From Hymenopellis radicata (taxonomy: Eukaryota > Basidiomycota > Agaricomycetes > Agaricales > Physalacriaceae): a DNA stretch of 64,000 nt. Location: assembly GCA_015501595.1 (NCBI GenBank), contig JADNRX010000191.1, positions 41,805 to 105,804 of the forward strand, in the 5' to 3' direction. The notes under the pieces are model-generated. The model searched no databases. It saw only the letters and a program-made list of their open reading frames with translations, and was not told the origin of the DNA. How positions within the stretch are numbered: position 1 is the first letter of the stretch; every line of letters starts with the position of its first letter. This document shows, piece by piece, positions 11,291 through 21,300 of the stretch. Position numbers and translations under genes: made by a program.

Positions 11291-12320
11291 AAGGCACGAT
11301 GGGAAGAGAGGCAGTGGGTAGCATAGCTGGAGATGATATCGCGTTGAAAAAAAGACTTTGCTAGAAAGCTCGGGGTTGGAGAGGAAAAGACCATGCGCCA
11401 GGTCGGCGCCTTTTCAATGAAAGTCGTGGCCTCGTGTCGTACAACTGGCGTAAAAACGCAAGCGTTGTTACGAACTCGAAGGGAGATTCTTCCCATGTAT
11501 GGACCTACAATAACTTGTCCCAGGCGGCGGATGGTTCGAGTTGTAAAGCAGGCCGAGGATGAGTTAGGATGGAAGCGCAGAAGGGAGTATTCGGGGGGCG
11601 ATATAGATTGCGGTTGGATTATGGGAATATGGTGTTTAGTTCCCGCGCGCGACTGGAGAAGTCCGACATGCCGAGTTATAGTTGGCCACACGTACTCGAT
11701 GCGGGAAGAACAAGGATGAGTCCGAGCTCAAAGGCTATGGTGAGCTTCAAGCACGCGTCCAAATCCAAGTGTCAAGTTGTGACTAGTCGACTCGCGGTAT
11801 TTGGCAGGAAAGGGCATCGTCCCAACAATTAGGAACGTGTTTGAGGTCGTGCGCGTAACAAGAGGCAAAGCGACAAGCAGTACATAAACAGGCAGCACGC
11901 TTGCTGAATCTAAGCGCCTACATGCCGAGCGGCTACCCACCGCGTAGTCATAATGACACCGTGGTGGGTACGAGGAGCACGGTGTTGAAAATGACAGGGA
12001 ACGGGACGGTGACCCAAGCGAGCCAGGTCGAAGAACGTTGGAGACATGAAGAGATAGGCGAATTCATGTTCCGTCAGGTGGCGAGACGTTTCGGCCCCCC
12101 GTCTTTGCTTCATCTCCGCTGCATTAACGTCAAATAAGACAATGCTGTTAAACGAAGGAAATCAGGTTGCGTACTTCGTCGACACCCATGCGCACCCAAG
12201 GCAAGATATCTCGTCATTGTGTTCCTTCTGAATCTCCACGTCCAAGTAGTAATTGACCTTCCTCCCTTGCATGATCACTATCCCAGGTATTCGTCCATGC
12301 CATGTCATTGAATGTAGGAA
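11291..12320 (-). other. Decayed or unresolved gene pieces, some membrane-like
   Basis: Minus-strand segments include hydrophobic stretches such as WVTVPFPVIFNTVLLVPTTV and SVLPVYVLLVALPLVTRT, plus LTIAFELGLILVLPAS, in differing frames. They could be helices of a multi-pass membrane protein with introns, or a decayed gene. A separate 3'-end-like piece (FNDMAW, stop at 12148) resembles the tail of the preceding gene. Nothing was recognised with confidence. Confidence 0.25.
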
Positions 12321-13379
12321 CTGGACTCAGTCAAAGGCATCAGAATTATGGAGAGCAGTGTAGACAGCTATTGTGACCGACAGGCTGTCTGTCAAGCGAG
12401 TCGGGCGCAGCGCTCATGACGGGAGGAAGCTGGAACGAAGCAAATGATCATGATGGATCACGACAATGATGTTGCTTTCAAACGGCCAACTCTGTTTCCT
12501 TACTGCTCTCTGTGCTACCCATTGGCTCTGTATCTCAGCCCTATTTCACTTTCTGTCTACATTTTATTATCGCTGTCTTTGGTCGACTTTCGCTCCTGGA
12601 TGAAGGCCTTATGACCCGCTCTCAGTGGACAACGCCTAGCAACGCCTACGATGATCCCTGCATCTTTTTCTCGTTCAACCACGTTAGATTAGACGCGTCA
12701 TCCAATATACGCCTATTTACCCATGAGAACCTAGCTCGTCCGAATCTTTGAGCATGATCTAACCTGGAATCAAACCTGCTGGTACGCGTTCCTATCGTAA
12801 TAGAAAAGCTCGTTTTAGCAGAGGCTGGCGAGGAAGCTAACTTGAGACAGAGAGGCGGAAAAATTGTTATGGAACGCTGTAGGCTGGACTAGATTTTAGC
12901 GTCTTCTCTCCTACCACCATCGTATTCTACGCGCCGACTTTCAAGACCTCCGAGCCACTTCTCAACTTATCCCTACCGCTATCTTTGAGGATATACGAGT
13001 GAGCTTCGTTCCTCAATTCTGCTGTTTTAGGTGTGCTGACCGGGCGGTTTGACAGAGAACATAAAGGTCATAAGCACTAGAGGTCTATAAACATTGGCCT
13101 CTGGGTCAAAGAAGACGAACACTCGCCGTGAATCTGTAGGAGCGCGCAACCGTGTAGATTAACGCCCTTCGGCTCAGGTAAACAAACATCCCATTGTTGT
13201 TGGCCTTGATCATGTGCCTCTGGTCTTGTACGTCGCGCGTTTTAACAATGGTGGGTCACGTCCTCTCTCTTGTAATCATTCCACCATACCTCTCAAGGTC
13301 AGTGTAACGCATCTCGTCCGTCGCCAAACTCAGGATTTCATCTTGCAGTGCTCAACATCAATGCTAGACGACACGGACA
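12321..13379. other. Intergenic stretch with no recognised feature
   Basis: About one kilobase lacks any ORF of convincing composition. It precedes the plus-strand gene starting at 13380 and may hold its promoter. I saw no RNA gene, repeat or mobile-element end here. Confidence 0.4.
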
Positions 13380-14563
13380 ATGCCGACACAACCTGACATC
13401 GAGTGCACGATCGCCCAACTCCACCAGTCCGCCGTCGACCGCGATTTCGAGGAAGCAGCGCGGTTACTCCCGATTGTTCTCACCCATCCCGAGTTCAAGC
13501 CCGGCATCGATGGCGCGGCGCCCGACCCTTTAGCACCACTCAATAACCATTCCAATGTCATCGTCAATTTGCAAGCGCATATGTTGCTGGACCTCAACTC
13601 TATTAACGACTTCCCATTCAATGCAAGCTCCCCGCTGCTGTTTCGACATCTCATGGACACCCTCTCCTTTTGTACGACGAGACATGCGAACTGATGTCCG
13701 CCTCTGGCCAAGTCTGCGAAGCTCTGGAAGTCGTGCTGAGCACCGTCTGCGGCATGTTTCTGGATTGTCCTACGGGACTGAACACGGTGCCCGACGATAT
13801 CAAGCTCATCTTCGACTACTTCTTGCTGATTTCTCAGTCCACGTATACAGGAGATGGCGTAGTCTCGCTTGAACTGATCATACGTGTTATTGCGCAAGTT
13901 CCAGAGATGAACAGCTGGTTGCATGATGCCATACGCGCATGTTCTCAGGACACCGTCTTTCGTGGATGGGATAATGGTATTCAGTGTGCTTATGTGGCAT
14001 TCAGAAACTGCATCACTGACCGCCTCCCGCCACATGTGCTCCACACCAACTTGATGTGCCTCGATGTCTTCACACTAGAGTCGTACTTCAACGAGGCTCT
14101 TGCAGAGCGGGATGGCTTGATGATGATGAGCCTACTCCTCGAAGTCAAGTTGATCGCCAGGCGTCCATCCGGTGAAGAAGCGTTCTGGTGCAATCTGCCT
14201 TTGATGCGTCTGTCGACGTGTATTTATAACATTCTACCTGCACATCCGCCTCTCCTCGTGACGGCGCTGGACTCGCCCTTTGGCTTCTTACAGACGCTTG
14301 CGCGCGCCGTGGATTATTTGGGGCGGAATCCTACGGATCTGCTTTATTCCTGGAGGGAGGGGTGGAGGTTACCTGATATCATTGACTTGATCGAGCAGGC
14401 AATCGTGCAGGGGAATGAGATTGTGACGGAAAATGTGCGGTATCGTATGGAAGGGATTCGGACTCTGGGGTTGGGTTGTGTTACGGGTCCGGGGATAGAG
14501 AATGAGCATAGAATGGCGAAGGCGTGGGTGAGGTTGCAGGAGGCCTTAGGCAAGTCTTCTTGA
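13380..14563 (+). CDS. Unknown protein of about 400 residues, split by a one-base frameshift
   Basis: Two abutting open frames form one product. The first (13380-13694) begins MPTQPDIECTIAQLHQSAV. The second (13670-14563) runs from YDETCELMSASGQ to a stop after LQEALGKSS. They overlap at 13666-13671 in the sequence CCTTTT: with one more base the protein would read through from DTLS to LYDETCEL. There is no intron signal there. The product is rich in Leu and helical-looking, without membrane segments or known motifs. I do not recognise it. It ends about 185 bases before a tRNA gene on the same strand. Confidence 0.55.
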
Positions 14564-14748
14564 GGCTGAACTTGAAAGGATATCACAGTGTCTCCGGTTC
14601 GTTCGGTAACTTCAGCACTTGTATGTGTATCTATGTCACAAATTATTCATTTCGGACTAGAGTTCCTTCTTCCCGCCGCCGGCGGCGGTATCGTGGCGCA
14701 TTCTGTACGGGGTGACGTATGTAACTGAAGCTTTTCCAACCGTCTATG

Positions 14749-14843
14749 TCTCTGGTAGTGTATCAGTTAGTACACGCGCCTGTCACGAGTCGACAGTAAG
14801 AGTGTTGGCGCGCGAAAGCTGGGTTCGACTCCCAGCCAGAGAG
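14749..14843 (+). tRNA. tRNA-Asp(GTC) with intron
   Basis: The acceptor stem TCTCTGG (14749-14755) pairs perfectly with CCAGAGA (14836-14842). Anticodon loop CTGTCAC carries GTC, with stem CGCGC pairing to GCGCG. The T arm is CTGGG-TTCGACT-CCCAG, a good B box. Between the position after the anticodon and the 3' anticodon stem there are about 23 extra bases, fitting a canonical tRNA intron. A TTTT run follows near 14874. Fungal tRNA-Asp has the same layout; the intron position follows the usual 37/38 rule. Confidence 0.85.
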
Positions 14844-15449
14844 CTGGAGAGAGCCCGCACTTCCTGCGACAATTGATTTTGCTTCTATCACATTGAAATT
14901 TGACCTCTCTTTTTGCGCCCGTAGCCCAGTGCCCACTGCAACAAGTCAACGGCGCTTTGATGAAGGAATGCGCATTGCGTTGGTTACACACGACTGAAGA
15001 CGGAGTCGGACAAGAGTGACGACAGGAGCTTTAATCATGAGCTCAACGCAGTATTACTTTCCACTTGCCGCCAAAGCGCACTCTGTCTCAGCCTCCCGCT
15101 TCCTCTATCGCTTGTCTATCGCCTGAGTCTGGTGACTCTGATCTGAGAAACACCGCGAGTGCATTGCTTCGGCCCGGTGAGCGGGATGTGTTTACAGCCA
15201 CCGCCGGCGTCAAACACGACCTTGACCAAGATTTGCCTTTTACTTACTAAGTACGCGTTTACAGCTCGCCATGGCCCTCTTGTTACTCGTCGCTGGTGAA
15301 TCAACGCCGAAGTCGCTCCAACGCGCCACAGAATCGATAGTTTTTACATACTGCTCACTGCCCAGCGCGATTCCTATTCGACTAAAGTTGCCGGCAATAA
15401 CGCACGTCCGAGTCGCATATGCTATCAACGGCACCATGCACGGCTATGT
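14844..15449. other. Intergenic stretch between tRNA-Asp and LINE remnant
   Basis: This stretch has no gene with convincing features. Short open frames on both strands (for example 15065-15250) lack recognisable content. Confidence 0.35.
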
Positions 15450-15471
15450 AAGATAGATAGATAGATAGATA
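15450..15471. repeat. (GATA)n microsatellite at the LINE 3' end
   Basis: About five GATA units lie directly beyond the 3' untranslated part of the LINE. Their position suggests they are the element's simple-repeat tail. Confidence 0.7.
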
Positions 15472-17720
15472 TATTTTTACGTGCATCTAGCCCTTATAGA
15501 ACACAGCACGGTCCGTACTACACTATACATGCTACGGTACCGAACCCAGCCTCTCCCTAATTGATCCAGATTGGTCCCTGTCGGGTACGTCCTCACAATG
15601 CTCAGGAGAGGGGGGTGAAAACCTTGTAACTACTGATACCAACTGGGTACATACATAGGCTCTTGAAGAATAATCTCCAAGAGCTCATACACATACGCAG
15701 CGACATGAGGGATAAGCTCATCATATTCCATCACCATATGCCACCATTCTATGGGCGTCTTTGCCCGCCCCTTCAAAGCCGGGTAGAGCGTCCATACAGC
15801 AAGCATCATTAGAGTCCGACGCTCTACCAACGACGGTGCCGTGCACCACATCAACACATGCAGCTCATCCTCGACGTCGTCCCCACACAACCGGCACAAT
15901 CTCCAATGTCTTGGTACACCTTGCGTAAACGTCGTTGGCCGAGGCAGCCACTTCACGGCTTCGACCCCCAGAGTGTGGGAGCCCGTCAGGAGCCTTGTCA
16001 ACGCGACCCGATGTGCCGGAACGCGTACGAGCAGGTAGGAGCGAAATGCAAGAGAGCGGCTTGACATCTTCCCTCCCCTGCCCCGCTGTCTCCGCCCCAC
16101 GAGCATCGGCAGCCGCTGCCCCTCGATCTGGTCAGACACCCAGAACTCCGCCGCTGCATGTACCCGCGCCACCAAGTCGTCAATACCCGCCACAGAAGAC
16201 AGTGATTCTAACCAATCCGGCGGCGGCGACACACTAATGCGCAAAAGGACATGGACCACATTACTGAGCCAACCCGCCTTGCCCGCTTTCCATAATGCCA
16301 CATAAGCGCTCAAGCATTTCGTCACCAGTCGGGTATCTGGCAGCTGCAAAAGACCTCGCAGGAACCGTAGAGGCCTGATGACACGCGTAAATCGGAGAGG
16401 GATGATCCCGGTTTCCGAGTAGAGAATTGCCAGTCTAGAGCGGTCGTGAACGTGAAGGACGCGCCGGAGGAAATAAGCCTCTACAGCCTCTAATAGTGCC
16501 AGATTTGTGGTTCCTAGGTCGACTGCAATTTCTGCTGCGTATGTGAGATGACTTGCTACGCGAGACTTGTAAATCGTCAGCGCCTGTGCGGGTGGTAAAT
16601 CGCCAAAATGCTTCTGTAAGCGTAGTGTAACGTTGGCCGTCTTCCGCGCCGTAATTGCCTTTGCGGTGTACATCCTAGCGAAAAGTCCGCCCTTCCCCGA
16701 GGTGAACGTGGCGCCGAGATACTTGTGTTCGTCCACCCATTCAATCGGCTTCCCTTGAAGATACAAGGTCGGGAGCACATCGGGAACCACACCGAACACC
16801 ATCGCCTGGCACGACTCATCAGCGAAGTTCATGCCAGCTAAGCAACACCTCTAAATCACACCTTTGTTTTTGGCACATTGATCATAAAACCCTTGCGACT
16901 CGCGTAGTCACCGTATTCCTTCAAGTGGACCACAATTCCATTGGGACCGGACCACATTGCACCATCGTCGGCGTGCAGAAGGTGATTTATCACGGTTCCC
17001 GCCATGACGGTATCCTCAGGATGAGGGGAGATGTATAGGTCGGATGAGATGAAATTCCACAATGTGGGCGAGGACGTGTCACCAGTGAGAATGCCAATCG
17101 TTGTTGCGAACGGGGCAGAAACCTGAGTACCCAGCCGCACGACGTAGCTCATAGAGCCATATAGCATGCGTAACCAGTCAAACATCGGCCCCCCTGCACC
17201 CTTCCTATACAGCATTGACCACATCATGCCATGGTTTGTCCACGGAAACGCGTTTGTAAGATCTGGAAAGACAACGTAAAGGGTCTTATTCTCCGCCATA
17301 GCCATTTGGATAGCGCACTGTAGAATCCACGGGTTGTTGAGCGCATTATATCCCTTCCGAAAGCCATTCTGGGTCTCCGGTATGATATCAATATCGGACA
17401 TCCACTGCTGGGTGCGCCTCTCCACTAAAAGTGTCATCATCTTCAGGATACACGACTCCAAGCCAATGAGTCGATAGCTGCCCGCCTTGCCCGCGTCCTT
17501 GCCGGGCTTCAATATGCCAATCAGGACTGTAACCAACCACATACGTGGAGCGCTTCGTAGCTCTAGGCAAACGATTGAACAGCCGGCACAAAAGATTGTT
17601 CGGTATGCGCACAAAGAGATGGTACGTCGTGTGATCCCAGCCAGCAGCCCCGCTAAGATCTTTCACCATTTCCTCCTTTACAGTCTCTATGTCCTTCTCT
17701 GTCAACGGCGTTGAGAAGTG
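15450..17720 (-). mobile_element. 5'-truncated, decayed non-LTR (LINE) retrotransposon
   Basis: Minus-strand frames encode a reverse transcriptase and its C-terminal region. The 5' part (to about 17705) has GWDHTTYHLFVRIPNNLLCR, a frame change, then GILKPGKDAGKAGSYRLIGL and the palm motifs VVFPDLTNAF and LLHADDGAMWSGP. After a roughly 30-base disruption near 16840 comes a 400-residue frame with WVDEHKYLGATFTSGKGG and a thumb/connection-like region, ending at 15630 with Cys residues (CRLCGDDVEDELHVLMWC) typical of LINE C-termini. The 3' end runs to a (GATA)n tract at 15450-15471 (TATC on the element strand), a common type of LINE tail. No endonuclease domain remains. Confidence 0.8.
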
Positions 17721-17860
17721 GCAGCCTGTGACAGGTCTTACAAGTTACGATTACAATTACGCGTGTCCCTGGCTCGTCTGAAGGCAGAGTCGACAGGGAC
17801 AAGCGGATACGGTGCCGAACTTGAAATCAGAGTTCAGTTCTTGCTTGATCTTGAACAATC

Positions 17861-18330
17861 ATGTACACAGACCTTGGGCTAGCCCAGCTGACTACGGGGG
17901 GCCCGGTATTGTGCTTCAACAGCTCCTCCAGCCTGTACGTTCTCAATCTATGCCTGTTTACGTTCATTGAACCTTTGCAAAGGAACGACATAAACACGCT
18001 CATCGTTCCTTTTGGTGTCGCCGTCGTATCTGCGTTGACCCTTCTACTGCATGGCTTCATCGTATCCCGGTCTATGAAGCGCCTCCTCTCACGGACGATC
18101 GACTCGTTGGATGCGGCAGACGCGACGCAGCCAAAAGTGACGGAACACATTGATGCACTTGGAGGACGCGTCATTTTCTTCCATATGGTATTGAGAGCCC
18201 TTTGCTCTATCGCCGTCCTCATCCTGTCGGTGGTGACACTCTTACTGGGACATCCTCGGAATGGCGCGACTGGGCCGTATAAACGGGTTGGGCCGTCGAC
18301 GAGCGCGGCGGGTCCGGGGCAACACGCTCG
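17861..18330 (+). CDS. Hydrophobic ORF abutting the Helitron (possibly interrupted membrane protein)
   Basis: From ATG 17861 an open frame encodes hydrophobic segments (LYVLNLCLFTFIEPL, LIVPFGVAVVSALTLLLH, ALCSIAVLILSVVTLLL) with a charged loop SRTIDSLDAADATQPK between them. It runs without a stop into the Helitron left end, where the last residues are clearly element sequence. The helix-loop pattern is reminiscent of N-terminal membrane domains of basidiomycete ABC (ABCC) transporters, but this is weak. No continuation was found on the far side of the Helitron near 26.4-26.9 kb. It could be a truncated gene or a real small membrane protein. Confidence 0.4.
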
Positions 18331-18331
18331 T

Positions 18332-21300
18332 TTAATTAATTGTTTGTTCTTCTTTATAATAGAATACATGTGATAGAGTACCACCTTTGGCATTATGTAG
18401 ATTGTGATGAATGTTTCTAAAATCACCTTCACAGTAAGCTTCTCTCTGAATGACACCATCATACAGCCATACATTTCTGCTATTATCTATCCATCTAGAA
18501 ATAAAATGACCTGCAGAATCACCTGCAATAAAATACAGAAGACCAGAAATAATATATTTTACATTATTATTTTTAATATTAATTATTACTGTTTCATTTA
18601 ACTCAATATCTGGCCATGCTTGGACATTAAAAAATAAGAAGTCTAATTCGTCATTTAAAATATGAGTATAACTACATTCAGATTGACATAAAGTACAAGT
18701 TTTTGAAGTCCATACTGGAAAATCACAATCAATAAAACTTTGTATATCGAAATAAATCTCTCTCTTAGCAATTCGAAAACTGCAGGTAGAGGAGCCCCTT
18801 CTGGTTTGAATAAGATGAGTATCGTCAGACCAGCAGCTTAAATATGAAGTACTAGGATACTGACTATAAATTATCATGCACTCAATTACATCATCTAGCA
18901 TACATACAGTTCCAGGTTTAAAATTATTTGGTTCTACCTCACATAACATATTTCTCATATTATCTCGTATAAAATCAATTTTCTCTTTGGAGCTTAGAGC
19001 ATGATCCATACACTGTTTAGAAAAAAAACCAATACGATGTAGAGATACAAATTGCATAGCATAATTATAATATACTATATTTGTTTTCCATAAATTAAAC
19101 ATAATAAATACCCAACTATCATAAGCACAACTATTTTGCTTCCATTTAGGGCCGTATGGTATATTTATATTTGATATTTCAATATTACTCCTAGTTTGTA
19201 TTTTTTTTGGTTTGATTTTAGGTATACTTGAAAGAAGGGAAGATATTGAATCAAGTGGTATATTATTAGTTTTTGTAGTTTGTAAAGATTCTTGTTGTGC
19301 TGGTTTTTCTTGTTGTACTGGTTTTTTTGGTTTTGGAGGTAAATACTTCCATTCAACATCATCAGGTGTCAACTCAAGAAAAGGATCTTTATCGCTCCAT
19401 TGCAATGCAGAAGGACATGAAGCGGGCACATAATTCTTCCCCATATGCTTTCTGAAGTCTGATATCATAGTATATCTAGTTTCTGCACGTAAGGGATATG
19501 GTAATTTACCTTCATAGTTTAATCTCGTAATTTCATCTAATAGTTCTAACTCCCTCAATTCTTGACGTAAATCACCAGAAGCACCACCTGTAATTATTTG
19601 TGGATCAAAGTCTTGTAATAGAAGAGTACCAGCAGCAGATCTTCCTCTGGATAACGCTGTATACACACCTTGATGAGTATTACAATAGTTTATATGTGCT
19701 ACACTGAAATCTTTAGATTTACCTTGTGAAGCATAAACAGTCATAGCAAAATTCAACTGCAAGTCGATTTGTTTACGAGAAATTGAAATCTGTACATCAT
19801 TCGGTAGTTTTACTAAAATTTGAATACTCTTTCCTGTAACAATTGGCACTACATTTAACGGTAAGTTAGGTAATTGTATGGATGAAGGTGGATTTTTTAA
19901 TGTTACAAAAACAACATCTAGAACAGAACGACCTTTAGAGCCAATATGGCTTACCCATGAATGTACATATGCTTCCTGTCCTTTGGTAATATTTAACTCT
20001 GTAGCAATATTATTCATAATCATAACAGGAATACCTATGCATAAACTTATGATACCAGGTATATTAGCTTGTCCTGTACAGGATGGAGGTAAAGACCATA
20101 ATAATTCTTGTAAATCATCTGTAATCGTTTTAGTTTTATGTCTTATTCCCGCAGATTTACGAGTAGCAATTTCATCTCTAGTCTCTATTGCTTGATCTTC
20201 TGAATAAAAATGAGAAAGACTTTGATCTGTATCAGCAGCAAATCGTATAGCACCTAATCGGTTAATTTCATCCTGATGAGAATGAAGATATGAAATAATA
20301 GAAACATTGCGGAAATGTGGTAATGTAATATTTTTTGTAGTACTGAAGTTATTATGAATAAGTGTACGTAGAAATGTAATATCCTCAGAAGTACATGATT
20401 TATATCTCATATTTTCTAATGCAGTTCTAAATTTACAATCAGCTTCTAATTCTCCTTGCATACGCATATTCTTTCGTAAAATAACCACTGTTGTAATCAT
20501 ATGCCATAGAGCTTTTCCAATAGCAGCTTCTTGTTCAAAAATAGTTTTACCAAACATTCCAACCTTTCGACTATATAGTGGAGGACCACCACTTTCACCA
20601 GTTTGTACAGGTGGTAATTGAGCAAAATCACCAGCAAATATCATGTTCATGCCACCAAAAGGTAAATCAGTACAGCCTCGAGCAATACCTAATCGAGCAC
20701 TAATATGATACAAATCATTACAAGACAACATTGATATTTCATCTATAAATATATACGAAACACCTTTTAATCCTGCACATAAAAGTGAAATCGCAGTAGC
20801 ATTCATTTCTTTTCGAACTTGGCGATTCATTTTCAGTAATGAATGATATGTACAACCATTTAAATTTGCAGCTGCTGATCCAGTAGGAGCAGAAATAGCT
20901 AATTTATATCTTTCATTTCGTTTAGTAAAATAAGATACAAGAGCATCTAAAACTCTGGATTTTCCTGTCCCACCCATGCCTGCAATATACATTTTTAATT
21001 GTGTATCTGGAGTGTCGACAGCATGTCGAGTAACAATATTGAAAGCACGTGCTTGTTCAATATTTAATCCATACTCCTCTACAAGACTCTGTGATAACTT
21101 TCGATTTTGCATACTGGCTTCAGTTTGTAAATCTATCACATCTTTATATATTATAGATAAAGAACCAGAACTTTCAGAAGGTATACCATGATAATATGGT
21201 TTATCTTGTATAGGTATATCAGGAGGTATTCCTATTTTACGCTTTTCCTGCACTTTAGATTTAGCTTGCTCCACGTCAAGTTTCCACTCAGGAGCAGATT

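Noticed and set aside
17827..18474. 215-codon minus-strand ORF opposite the hydrophobic ORF
   Set aside because: It crosses the composition break into the Helitron and has no protein-like pattern. Treated as a shadow.
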